Position numbers and translations under genes: made by a program
IMG/VR virus record: IMGVR_UViG_3300042465_002315
Span: 1 to 40,756 of that record
Direction: 5' to 3' (one strand)
DNA length: 40,756 bases
From: a virus
Shown: piece by piece, positions 17,001 through 26,000 of the stretch
Layout of the letters: every line of letters begins with the position of its first letter
Numbering within the stretch: position 1 is the stretch's first letter
Notes under the pieces: generated by a model
What the model was told of the DNA's origin: nothing
Seen by the model: the letters and a program-made list of their open reading frames with translations, nothing else
Database searches by the model: none

Positions 17001-17489
17001 TACAACAACGGCACCCTTACTACTAGAATTAACACTACTGCCTTGCTGAATAATCTAATGCATATTGATAATATTCGACTAAGTGAAAATACTGTTAATA
17101 ATCGTATTAGCGGAGATGATCTAATATTTGCTCCTAACGGTACTGCCTCTGTTAATTTAAATAATTTATCGTTTCCAGAAAACACTATTAGAAATAATAC
17201 TAACGGTCCTCTAACATTTAACAGCACTGGCGTTGGTTATGTAAAATTTGGAGGGACATACGGAGTTGTAATCCCCATAGGAACAGGTAACCCTGCGTAT
17301 GCGCCAGGCACTCCGCAAAATCAAAGACCAGTAACCGCAGAAATTGGCGAAGTACGCCATAATACTTCATTAAACTATATGGAAGTATATAACGGCACAA
17401 TCTGGATTCCAGCTGTGGGCACACTGGGCGCGGCACCACTTGGCGAAGTCCTTGACATCATGGACTTTTGGTCTCTCATTCTAGGCTAA
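14088..17489 (+). CDS. Large tail fibre with pectate-lyase-like beta-helix, 1133 aa
   Basis: N-terminal domain GRIGGPVLSADLLRDGSDLA then FETDLLYLSV (about 4-35) is shared with the gene at 17611 and is probably the attachment domain. Residues 160-180 hold the NGNLTVTGNLQWDG shaft pattern. From about 245 comes the beta-helix entry: IYVSINGNDTNNG, TYRTVKHALSQA, DNIVIFPGTYVEDFPLTVP and GAGIRAVTIVPSSG, as in DUF1565/pectate-lyase-like proteins. A segment FRSIGSANVYGNYGAVADG (near 510) precedes VNQQTGAITFNAQ, then another shaft region. The C-terminus has GEVRHNTSLNYMEVYNGTIW and ends SLILG. No catalytic residues could be assigned, so binding or shaft function is more likely than lysis. Confidence 0.85.
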   Translation: MSQIGRIGGPVLSADLLRDGSDLAFETDLLYLSVTDLSNPLKTVGLGVNNNSPSQKLQITGTSHFAKSDLLFPTDWIIDTQAEFADLVFLTYKIQNPNSGPTGKIFIQPDQAVDPQIVTNEIRTAKLKLVNSSISTLLADDNIEITANGIGQLQFYTTNVNINGNLTVTGNLQWDGNTITIGSDDTDRVIFNADINSDIIPDVNNTYALGSLVKKWNTVYSTNINTSTLEADALTINGIDMLLPQGNTIYVSINGNDTNNGVHLHNTYRTVKHALSQAVAGDNIVIFPGTYVEDFPLTVPQGVSVNGAGIRAVTIVPSSGTNNNDAFLLNGETTVAHLSVGSFFYDSVNDTGYGFRLAPNCLVTTRSPYVQNISILNKGTAIDLRDSIDGGLLSEVYDIILDGGEALPGYIDSITGGFASIDPTLGFASGDAGRGALVDGSVVHPDSKEATILFHSVTFIVPNADGVTATNGARVEWLNSFTYFANRGIHLTQGTAGFASLSTRFGAEFRSIGSANVYGNYGAVADGASTLGYLVGHNFAYIGTGADSQNDYDLVIQANEVVAINGGQLYYDSMDHKGDYRIGDIFYVNQQTGAITFNAQALDFSAGGSIVLEGAGGRTVIDAHLISTGNIVIHDNNIDSVSGPVNFSAQTGITTLNTDITVTGSLGVSGDVLVKGNVYLGDNPLDTVSVSPLLTQTIKPNVHNTFTLGTGGVTPKVWGNAYLTSVNIDNVTQIASNTITTLTTDTNLRLVAAGTGVISAPLKSVDITNNLQVTGTTTVNGATSLKNTEIGTILSPKTLTHTGNVNQTGDTGITGNIISVNNITGGNYLQSSRIQISGNYISAIDLDADINFTAGGSNGVVLDSRLKITDNTISNVWSGATTNSEKSIYFTPNGTGNVVINSTKAIRLPTSNDTNRVLTTLGEVRLNSTTLVFEGKIAGGIIPLKGIYDSDRDTYITPELTVGANDNALRFYNNGTLTTRINTTALLNNLMHIDNIRLSENTVNNRISGDDLIFAPNGTASVNLNNLSFPENTIRNNTNGPLTFNSTGVGYVKFGGTYGVVIPIGTGNPAYAPGTPQNQRPVTAEIGEVRHNTSLNYMEVYNGTIWIPAVGTLGAAPLGEVLDIMDFWSLILG

Positions 17490-17610
17490 AAGCCAAAATC
17501 CACTAAATACTATTACTGTAAAAGTTGACCAAACTTTTACGATATTCGACTGTGGTAAACCCGCAATGCAAGGTGGTTATCCGTGAAACTCGGTGTATAA
17601 AGGAGCGCAT
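17490..17610 (+). promoter_or_regulatory. Leader with late-promoter-like CTAAATAC and a perfect 9-bp hairpin
   Basis: CTAAATAC (17503-17510) resembles the late motif but lacks the leading TAT. A hairpin follows at once: GTAAAAGTT (17518-17526) pairs perfectly with AACTTTTAC (17532-17540) around GACCA. A short GGCT/AGCC repeat (17484-17494) overlaps the preceding stop. The remaining leader ends in AAAGGAG (17599-17605), 5 nt before ATG 17611. Its layout parallels the leader at 11101-11195. Confidence 0.5.
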
Positions 17611-20600
17611 ATGGCTGTTGGTCGCATTTCAGGTCCGCTCTTAAAGTCCAATCTTCTTCGTGACGGAGTTGATTTAGCCTTTGAGACAGACCTACTCTAT
17701 CTTGATGTTAATAATGGCCGCGTTGGTATAAACACTGGCACACCTGACTACGATTTAGATGTCAACGGAACTGTCCGCTCAACAAATGCTATAGTAGATA
17801 CACAAACAACAATTGCTACATTTACGTTAAGTGGCAATACAATAGCAAGCTCAAACTCAGTTATTAACTTAGAACCAGGCGGCGCAAACGCAGTAGTTTA
17901 TCAAGGTAAACTACAAGTTAATAGTAACCTACAACTGACAACTAACGCAATTAGTACAACAGTTACTGATGCTGATTTAGCATTTAACACACTAGGCACA
18001 GGCCAAGTAAATATTAACAGCAATACATTAATTGACGGTAATTTACACGTAACTGGTAATTTACAAGTCGATGGAGACTCGGCCGGACTAATCACCATTG
18101 GTAATGCTAATACCGATGCAGTTGACTTTAGAGCCGATGTTGCCAGTAACATTATTCCAGACAACCAATCTCCGTTATATACACCGTTATATGATTTAGG
18201 ATCTACTTTTAAGAGATGGGCTAATGTTTATACTACTGATATTCAATCTACTAGTATTACCACTGCTGGGATTACAATTAACGGAATTAATTTAGAATTA
18301 CCACAGGGCAATATCTATTATGTTGCTACTACAGGTAGTAACTCTAACGCAGGCGAACACGAAAATAATCCAGTACTTACTGTAAAATATGCGTTAAGTC
18401 TAGCTGGTGCCGGTGATACTGTTTACATCTACCCTGGTGTATATACTGAGATATTCCCCCTAACTATTCCTGCCGGGGCGGCTATTAAAGGTGCTGGAAT
18501 TCGTGCTGTTACTATTCAGCCAACTGCAGGAACAGTTGACAAAGATGCGTTCTTACTCAACGGTGAGACTACGGTTGAAGATTTAACCGTTACTGGATTT
18601 AGGTACAACGGTACAAACAACACTGGGTATGGGTTCCGTTTTGCCACAGGATTCACAGTATCTAATCGTAGCCCGTACATTAAAAACATAACGGTCTTAA
18701 CTCGTGGAAGTGTTACTAGCCCAAGCGATCCTTACGGGTTTGATCAAAACGACGCAGGTAAAGGAGTGTTTGCTGACGGCAGCGTAGCCAACGCATTAAG
18801 TAAAGAAGCCAGTATGCTATTTCATAGCGTTACATTTTTTACACCTAACCAAGAAACAGTTACAGCAACCAACGGTGTACGTATTGAGTGGTTAAACTCA
18901 TTTAGTTATTTTGCTGACAAAGGATTTAATTTATATTCTAGTGAAGCAGGATTTGCTGGTGCTGGATTAACACGCTTACGCATTGACACTAGCACTGGCA
19001 CATGGGCTGTAGGTAACACTGTAACTTATTATGGTACAGACGGAACAACAGTATTAGGCACAGGAACTATTACCAGTATTGACGGTAACTATGTAAATCT
19101 TACTGGCCGATGTTTAGGGTTTGAAACAATCACTGACCGCGCAGGAAAAACAGTATACGCTCAAGGCAACGCTAAACTTTCCACAGCAGTTAAGAAATTT
19201 GGCACAGCAAGTTTAGCATTAGACGGCACTGGCGATTATGCCAGTATAGCAACACAACCTGACTTTGCTTTTCCGTCAACTATATCAAGAATTGCTAAAA
19301 CAATTACAGTTAACGGTGATGCCTCAGTCAGCGCAACACAAAGCAAATTTGGCGGAAGTAGTATTGCTTTTGATGGAACAGGTGACTATCTCAGCATTGC
19401 TACAGATACAGATTATGGATTTGGCACAGGCGATTTTACTATAGAAGGCTGGTTCTATAAAACAGTAGTAGCTACACAATACTTGTTTGATACAAGAACA
19501 ACATTAACTGAAAATTCAATCGCCGTTCAGTCCAACGGTGGCGGCAATTTAAGATTATTTGTAAATGGCGCATTTGTATTAACAAGTAGTAATGCTCATA
19601 CTAACAATGCTTGGAATCATCTTGCTATCTGTCGTGCTAGCGGGGTAACAAGATTCTTTATAAATGGTGTAGTATCTACCGCTACCTACACTGACGCAAC
19701 TGACTACGGCACTACAGAGCCCTTAGTAGTTGGCGCTCAATACAACGGTACAACCGCATTTGCTGGTTATATTGATGATTTTAGAGTAAGCAATACCGCA
19801 AGATATACTGCAACATTTACCCCTACTACTACAGCATTTGTTGACGATTTTAATACTAAATTATTAGTTCATGGGGATACAGACATCTCTGATGACGTTA
19901 GCGGAACAGCAACTAGTTTTACAATTGAATCTTGGATTTATAATACTGGCGGCCAAAGTGCTGTCCAGGTAATTTTTGATTTTAGAACAGCAACTCCACA
20001 AGCAGCTCCATTTTTAAATATTCAACCCGGCGGTAGCTTACTATATTTTGTAAACGGAGTTTCCGCTATATCAGGCGGCACCATAGCATTAAACACTTGG
20101 ACACACGTTGCCGTTGCTAGAAACGGAACAAGCACTAAATTATTTGTTAATGGAACACAAGTTGGTAGTACATATACCGACATTACTAATTACATTCAAT
20201 GTCCGCTAGTTATTGGCGCACGTTTTGATGGAACTCTTGGATTTAATGGCTACATTGATGACGTAAGAATTAGCAAAGGTGTAGCACGTTATACCACAAC
20301 ATTCCCAGTACCTACAGCACAGCTGACCGGCGACCTAAGTACAGTATTATTATTACATTTTAACGGTAACAATAATTCTACAACTATTTTAGACGATGGC
20401 ATTACATTCCAAGACTTAAGAACTAGTGCCGGTGGCACCGCAACATTAATTGACTTTGCCGACTACAGTGACTTCGGAGTTGAGGTTAGATCAATCGGTT
20501 CAGCTAGTATCTATGGTGACTATGGTGTATACGGTGATGGTATTGGAGTTATTGGGTATTTTGTAAGTCATAACGTTGCGTATATTGGTGCTGGAAAGTT

Positions 20601-22293
20601 ATTAACTAACGACCCTAATGATCGAATTGCCGCTAACGAATTTGTACAATTAAACGGCGCAAAAATTTATCACACTAGTGTTGATAATGAAGGTAACTTT
20701 ACAGTTGGAGCTGGTTTTTCTGTTAACCAAAAAACAGGCGAAGTAGTATTCAACGGCCAGATATTAACAATTACCAGTGCCACTGGTGTAACATTTACTG
20801 ACGGTGTTAACACTACAATAATTACTCCAGCCGATATTACAACTGGCAATATCAGAATTCACGATAATAATATTGACAGCCTAACTGGTGATATTATTGT
20901 AACGGCTGCTAGTGGCGCAATTAATTTACAAAATAATACTTTTGTTACAGGTAATTTAGATGTAACTGGCGATGTAAATATTGGCGGTAACATTCAAATT
21001 GGCGATCAGACAACTGACACTATTAGCTTTGTTGCGGGCATCAACAGTAACCTTGTACCTGCTACAACAGCATTTTATGATTTAGGTACTGCTAGCCTAC
21101 GTTGGAACAACGCATATCTAAGCAGATTAGAAGTTGACGGTCTAGTTATTGACAGCAATACAATTAGCACTACTATTGGTAATGATAATTTAATATTGTC
21201 AGCAAACGGAACTGGAAAAATTGTTGTTCCAAGTAACGATGTTGAGTTTGATCAAAATTTAACTGTTGACAATAACTTGACAGTTACAACAGGAACAACT
21301 TTCTTAAAAAATACCACAGTTGTTGGTACAATTACGCAAACTGGCGACATTATACAAACTGGTAATTTTACTTCTAGTGGCAATTTAGACATCACTGGCT
21401 ATGTAACCAGCACTGGATATTTACAATTACCGCAAGTTAGAATTGAAAATAACACAGTATCGACGACAGGAACAGATTTACAATTACAGGCCAACGGGTT
21501 AGGCAACGTAGTAATTGAAAATATCAAAGTTAGTGATAATAATATTCAAAGTATTTCCACTAACAGTGACATTATTCTTACTCCGCAAGGCACTGGCAAT
21601 GTAATTATTAACAATACGCAAAGTTTACAAATTCCAGTGGGTAACGGCACAACTGATCGACCAGGCACCCCGGGCAGTGGGATGTTACGATTTAATACAG
21701 ATTTAAATCGTTACGAAGGATACAATGGCAGTTACTGGCAGACCTTAAGTGGTGTTGAAGACACTGACGGTAACACTAAGATTATTGCTGAGGCAACCCC
21801 GGGCGCAAACGACAATACGTTATATTTTTATGCTGACAACAGCTTAATGGTAACAATTGATAGTACCAAGTTGTTTGCTGAAAGAGTTCAAACAAGTAAT
21901 ATGGATTTAAACGGCAGTACTATTACTAGTATTACCGCAGACTCAGATTTAAATTTAACAGCAACCGGCACCGGCGGAGTTAGGTTAGGTAATTTAAGAA
22001 TTTATAACAATAGCGTTACTAATGTGGTCTCTGGCGCTGTTACAGAATTTACCAGCACTGGAACAGGGTATGTAAAATTTGCCGGAACCAACGGAGTAGT
22101 TATTCCATCTGGCAACGGCTCACTAGATCGACCACTAACAACTGAGATAGGTATGACTAGATTTAATACTACTGGACAACTTGTTGAAGTGTTTGACGGC
22201 GTTACTTGGACCAGTGTAGCAGGTGCGTCTGGCGGTGTTACAACCATTGAAGCTAACAGCCTTGGTATAGCATCAGCATTAATATTTGGATAA
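17611..22293 (+). CDS. Giant tail fibre with beta-helix and inserted LamG-like lectin domains, 1560 aa
   Basis: I chose ATG 17611 because AAAGGAG lies 5 nt before it and the product then starts like its paralogue (GRISGPLLKSNLLRDGVDLA then FETDLLYLDV). Order: attachment domain; GNLHVTGNLQVDG shaft; beta-helix entry (IYYVATTGSNSNAG, DTVYIYPGVYTEIFPLTIP, GAGIRAVTIQPTAG); an inserted block (about 451-953); then the paralogous FGVEVRSIGSASIYGDYG, VNQKTGEVVFNGQ and a long shaft; GMLRFNT and GMTRFNTTGQLVEVFDGVTW modules; and a C-terminal SALIFG. The insert has LamG/concanavalin-A-like features: FGGSSIAFDGTGDYLSIAT, FTIEGWFYKT, WNHLAICRASGVTRFFINGV and GYIDDFRVSNTARYT, repeated in part. LamG domains often bind carbohydrate, so an added glycan receptor specificity is likely but inferred. 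Confidence 0.87.
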   Translation: MAVGRISGPLLKSNLLRDGVDLAFETDLLYLDVNNGRVGINTGTPDYDLDVNGTVRSTNAIVDTQTTIATFTLSGNTIASSNSVINLEPGGANAVVYQGKLQVNSNLQLTTNAISTTVTDADLAFNTLGTGQVNINSNTLIDGNLHVTGNLQVDGDSAGLITIGNANTDAVDFRADVASNIIPDNQSPLYTPLYDLGSTFKRWANVYTTDIQSTSITTAGITINGINLELPQGNIYYVATTGSNSNAGEHENNPVLTVKYALSLAGAGDTVYIYPGVYTEIFPLTIPAGAAIKGAGIRAVTIQPTAGTVDKDAFLLNGETTVEDLTVTGFRYNGTNNTGYGFRFATGFTVSNRSPYIKNITVLTRGSVTSPSDPYGFDQNDAGKGVFADGSVANALSKEASMLFHSVTFFTPNQETVTATNGVRIEWLNSFSYFADKGFNLYSSEAGFAGAGLTRLRIDTSTGTWAVGNTVTYYGTDGTTVLGTGTITSIDGNYVNLTGRCLGFETITDRAGKTVYAQGNAKLSTAVKKFGTASLALDGTGDYASIATQPDFAFPSTISRIAKTITVNGDASVSATQSKFGGSSIAFDGTGDYLSIATDTDYGFGTGDFTIEGWFYKTVVATQYLFDTRTTLTENSIAVQSNGGGNLRLFVNGAFVLTSSNAHTNNAWNHLAICRASGVTRFFINGVVSTATYTDATDYGTTEPLVVGAQYNGTTAFAGYIDDFRVSNTARYTATFTPTTTAFVDDFNTKLLVHGDTDISDDVSGTATSFTIESWIYNTGGQSAVQVIFDFRTATPQAAPFLNIQPGGSLLYFVNGVSAISGGTIALNTWTHVAVARNGTSTKLFVNGTQVGSTYTDITNYIQCPLVIGARFDGTLGFNGYIDDVRISKGVARYTTTFPVPTAQLTGDLSTVLLLHFNGNNNSTTILDDGITFQDLRTSAGGTATLIDFADYSDFGVEVRSIGSASIYGDYGVYGDGIGVIGYFVSHNVAYIGAGKLLTNDPNDRIAANEFVQLNGAKIYHTSVDNEGNFTVGAGFSVNQKTGEVVFNGQILTITSATGVTFTDGVNTTIITPADITTGNIRIHDNNIDSLTGDIIVTAASGAINLQNNTFVTGNLDVTGDVNIGGNIQIGDQTTDTISFVAGINSNLVPATTAFYDLGTASLRWNNAYLSRLEVDGLVIDSNTISTTIGNDNLILSANGTGKIVVPSNDVEFDQNLTVDNNLTVTTGTTFLKNTTVVGTITQTGDIIQTGNFTSSGNLDITGYVTSTGYLQLPQVRIENNTVSTTGTDLQLQANGLGNVVIENIKVSDNNIQSISTNSDIILTPQGTGNVIINNTQSLQIPVGNGTTDRPGTPGSGMLRFNTDLNRYEGYNGSYWQTLSGVEDTDGNTKIIAEATPGANDNTLYFYADNSLMVTIDSTKLFAERVQTSNMDLNGSTITSITADSDLNLTATGTGGVRLGNLRIYNNSVTNVVSGAVTEFTSTGTGYVKFAGTNGVVIPSGNGSLDRPLTTEIGMTRFNTTGQLVEVFDGVTWTSVAGASGGVTTIEANSLGIASALIFG
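18961..20471 (+). other. Domain insertion: rearranged LamG-like cassette inside a fibre gene
   Basis: Aligning by eye with the paralogue at 14088, sequence matches up to AGFA and resumes at FG-E-RSIGSA; the paralogue has about five residues between these points and this gene has about 500. Inside lie an N-terminal LamG half (about 19190-19290, FGTASLALDGTGDY), a full LamG unit (about 19345-19830) and a C-terminal half (about 19908-20330, FTIESWIYNT through GYIDDVRISKGVARYT). No direct repeats or transposase mark the edges. Confidence 0.75.
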
Positions 22294-22299
22294 TAAATT

Positions 22300-22626
22300 A
22301 TGGCAAACTTTTTTAGAACAACAGTAAGTAAAAACATTGGAACAACTCCTGTAGATTTAGTCGCAGGTGCTGCCAGTAGATTTACAATCATTGGGTGTAA
22401 CCTCGCAAACACAAAGGATGAGGATGTGATTGTAGATATTAAAATAATAAACGACACTGCTGTTGAAGGATATTATATTAAGCAATTGGTAATTGCGCCG
22501 TACACTAGTGCTAAAGTAGTAACTAATGGTGAGAAAATTATTCTTGCTGAAAATTGTACACTACGTATTGTTAGTGATACTACCGCAAGTGTTGATGCAG
22601 TCATCAGCTATGCTGAGATTATTTAA
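22300..22626 (+). CDS. Small beta-sandwich virion protein, family member 2 (108 aa)
   Basis: RFTIIGCNLANTKDEDVIVD (about 27-46) and KIILAENCTLRIVSDTTASV (about 80-99), ending VISYAEII, give the two-part signature shared with the genes at 13182 and 38081. It has no signal peptide or enzymatic motif. It starts 6 nt after the LamG fibre stop without an obvious ribosome site, so it is probably translationally coupled. Adjacent to giant fibres on both sides of its pair with 22638. Confidence 0.75.
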   Translation: MANFFRTTVSKNIGTTPVDLVAGAASRFTIIGCNLANTKDEDVIVDIKIINDTAVEGYYIKQLVIAPYTSAKVVTNGEKIILAENCTLRIVSDTTASVDAVISYAEII

Positions 22627-22637
22627 AGGAAATTAAC

Positions 22638-22997
22638 ATGGCAGAAAATTACGAATTTGGAAGAACACCAAACGACTTACTTGGCGGATCACCAAAATAT
22701 TTTTACGCATTACGTAGAACTGATGACGGAGAAGTATATTTTGTTCGGATTAATCAACTAAGCAGAGAAGATAGTGTACAGATTAACAACGACGGCACAG
22801 TTGACGGTAACTATCTTGAGTTTGAAGCAGGTGTAGATTTTTTTGAGGGTCGCGATGTTACCCATGAATTAATATATGACAATTTAAAATACGAACAAAT
22901 GCGTTGGGACAACAGGAATTTATACTATTATATTGATGCCAACGGGCAATTGTGCGTAAGAACCGATACAAAATATCCGTATCCAGCCGGCATATAA
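22638..22997 (+). CDS. Conserved small structural protein, 119 aa
   Basis: EFGRTPNDLLGGSPKYFYAL then RRTDDGEVYFVRINQL (6-42) is a highly ordered, aromatic-rich start that I associate with a small conserved structural protein of T4-like cyanophages. The rest is acidic and aromatic (FEAGVDFFEGRDVTHELIYD, MRWDNRNLYYYID), ending YPYPAGI. No known catalytic motif. RBS AAGGAAA precedes the start. A perfect late promoter begins within its last codons, so it closes one transcription unit. Confidence 0.75.
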   Translation: MAENYEFGRTPNDLLGGSPKYFYALRRTDDGEVYFVRINQLSREDSVQINNDGTVDGNYLEFEAGVDFFEGRDVTHELIYDNLKYEQMRWDNRNLYYYIDANGQLCVRTDTKYPYPAGI

Positions 22998-23000
22998 ATA
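22993..23000 (+). promoter_or_regulatory. Perfect T4 late promoter octamer TATAAATA
   Basis: CATATAAATACAC is identical to the T4 late consensus. It overlaps the end of the preceding gene and lies 28 nt upstream of ATG 23029, with TTGAGGTAG as ribosome site between. It should drive the 1980-aa fibre. Confidence 0.7.
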
Positions 23001-23028
23001 CACTAAGTTAAAAATATTGAGGTAGAAA

Positions 23029-26000
23029 ATGGCAGAATTTAAATTAAACAGAATTAGATTTACTTGGAAATCAGACTGGGCAACCGCCACCGTCTATACT
23101 AAAGACGACATTGTTCGATACAGCGGAAAATCTTATGTATGTTTAGTGGGGCACACTGCGTCAGCTGATTTTAATACTGATCTAGAATTTATTAATACTA
23201 CGCCTCAACCAGATCTCGCTGATCCAAAATGGGTACTATGGTTTGACGGATACGAATGGAAAGGCAACTGGGAACGTACTACTTTTTATGATCTAGGTGA
23301 TTATGTTAGATACAACGGAATAGTTTATATCTGTAACGAAAGTCATACTAGCGCATCGACGGTAACACTGGGGCTAGAATCTGATCAAAGTAAATGGACG
23401 GCGTATGCTATTGGTGATAATTGGACCACTGATTGGACTCCTTCTCGTAGATATAAACTAAATGACCTTGTGCGTTACAGCGGTAGAATTTATAAATGTA
23501 CTCTAGGACACACGGCCTCGGCAACTACTGCGCTAGGATTAGAAGCAAACAGTGGAAACTGGACTTTACTAAGTTATGGTTATGAGTGGAAAACTGACTG
23601 GGCTATTAATACTAGATACAAAATTGGCGACATTGTTAAATACGGCGGAATTGTATATACTTGTACGTTAAATCATACATCTGCCTCTACACTTGCTACA
23701 GGTATTGATCCTAATATTAGTAACTGGAGTGTACTACACAACGGTATAGAATACAAGACATACTGGACCGCAAGTACTCGATATAAATTAAATGATATTG
23801 TAAAATACGGTGCTGACTTATATATCTGTGTAATTTCACATACATCTGACATTGGATTTAACACTGATAATTTTTCTGTGTGGGTTCCTGGATTAGAGTT
23901 TGTCAACGCATGGGACGCTGCAGTTTATTATATTAAAGGTGATATAGTTACCTATGGTGGCTACCAGTATACTAGCAATACTACAAACAATATTGCAAAC
24001 ATTCCATCAACTAGTACAGTAAATTGGACACTACTTGTAAAGAATTATAATATTCGTAATGAATGGGACTCGGCCATAGCATATAAAACTGGTGACCTAG
24101 TAAGACGCGGTGGCTATCTATATGTTGCGGTTGCTGACAGTATAAATCAAGATACATTGAATAATACTGCGTTCTGGGAAATTGTTATCCCAAGCATGAA
24201 GTGGATGAATCGATGGTTAATTAGTACAACTTTCACTATCGGCGATGTAGTAACATATTATTCAACAGCATATATTTGTACCAACACACATCTTTCAGCA
24301 AATCCGCCTACAATTGATACTGGTAACTGGGACATATATGTTAGAGGCGAGCAGTTTGAAACTTTGCAAACACAAGGTGATATACAATCATTTAACCAAG
24401 GTGTCCCGGCAGCAGTTGCTATTGGCGTGGACGGAGCATTATTAAAAGCAAAAATTTCGCCAAGCACGTTGCTGTCAGTACCGTCATGGGATAGTTGGGG
24501 AATTATTGGAAAAGTTTATTATGTCTCTCCAACAGGAACGGACCGACCAGATTATGGGTTAACAGTTCAAACGGCATGGAGAACTGTCAAGTACGCCTGC
24601 GAACAGGGCGGCGGGTCACCGGCTCCTGGTCAGCCAAACGGTCCACTAGTGGGCCCGGCAACTATTAATATTAAGACTGGTACGTACAATGAAACACTAC
24701 CAATTAAGATTCCGGCAGGTGTTGCCTTAGTAGGTGATGAATTGCGGGGTACGGTTATTCAACCAGCAGTTGTTATTAATTGTATTGCAACAGCTTCAAG
24801 CTCGTCTACCAATAGAATTACTGTTAATACCACAGTTGGTATTACAGCAAATATAAACATACAAATAGTAACTCCTACAATTATTACCACAGCAACCGCT
24901 ACATCGTCAGATGGCAATAAGATTACGTTAGGATTCACCATCGGAGCATATATTAATATGCCGGTAGTGTTTACTGGCCCTTCCTCTTTTGGTAACATAG
25001 TAGCAGGAACAACCTATTATATACAATCATACGATTCTGTAACTGCTACTATTACAGTCAGTGCCGCCTTTGGTAGCTCAGTAATTGTTACTCAAATTGA
25101 TGCCGCTGGCGCAATGACGGCAACACTTGGGGGGTTTGCAGGACTCGAATCCGGACAAACATATTATGTAATTGGCTCATCAATTACACCAACAACATTC
25201 CAAGTGTCATTTACAGCAAATGGCGTTGTTCCACTACCCTTAACAGACACTGTCGATCAGTCTGCAGCCGTTTACGGCGGTGACGCAATTAAAGATATGT
25301 TTTATGTTCGTAACGCTTGCGGAATTCGTAACATGACATTGACTGGACTACTTGGCGGATTAGGTCCGGCAAACTCATATGGTTCTAAACGACCAACCGG
25401 CGGAGCATATACATCATTAGATCCAGGAACGGGTCCAGATGACACTTCGGTACACATCACTACTAAATCACCATATACTCAAAACGTTACCTTATTTGGA
25501 AAAGGATGTGTTGGATTAAAGATTGACGGAACTTTACACAACGGTGGAAACAGATCCATTGTTGCTAACGACTATACCACGCTGATTAGCGAAGGTATCG
25601 GCGTGTGGTGTACCGGTCCTTCTTCATTAACTGAATTAGTATCAGTGTTTGCTTATTATAGTCATTGCGGATATATTGCGGAAAACGGCGGAAGAATTCG
25701 TGCTACTAACGGAAATACATCTTATGGTGATTACGGATGCGTAGCTGAAGGATTTGATCTTACTGAAGTTCCTATTACTGGCACTGTTAATAATAGAAAT
25801 CAACATGCTCAGATAGCATCAGCATTTATTGGAGAGGCAACTAACAAACTTCTCAAATTAGAATTTAGCAACGCTGGTCAAAATTATACAGGCGCATCGT
25901 TTGCGTTTACAGGCGCAGGTTCGGGAGCCAGTGTAATTGCTGACGAATTTAGGGATAATGGTATTTTTGAATCTCGAATTTTAGGATCAGATTTTTCAGC

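Noticed and set aside
17593-17610. Upstream GTG start for the LamG fibre
   Set aside because: It lies before and through the ribosome site AAAGGAG; ATG 17611 matches the paralogue's N-terminus.
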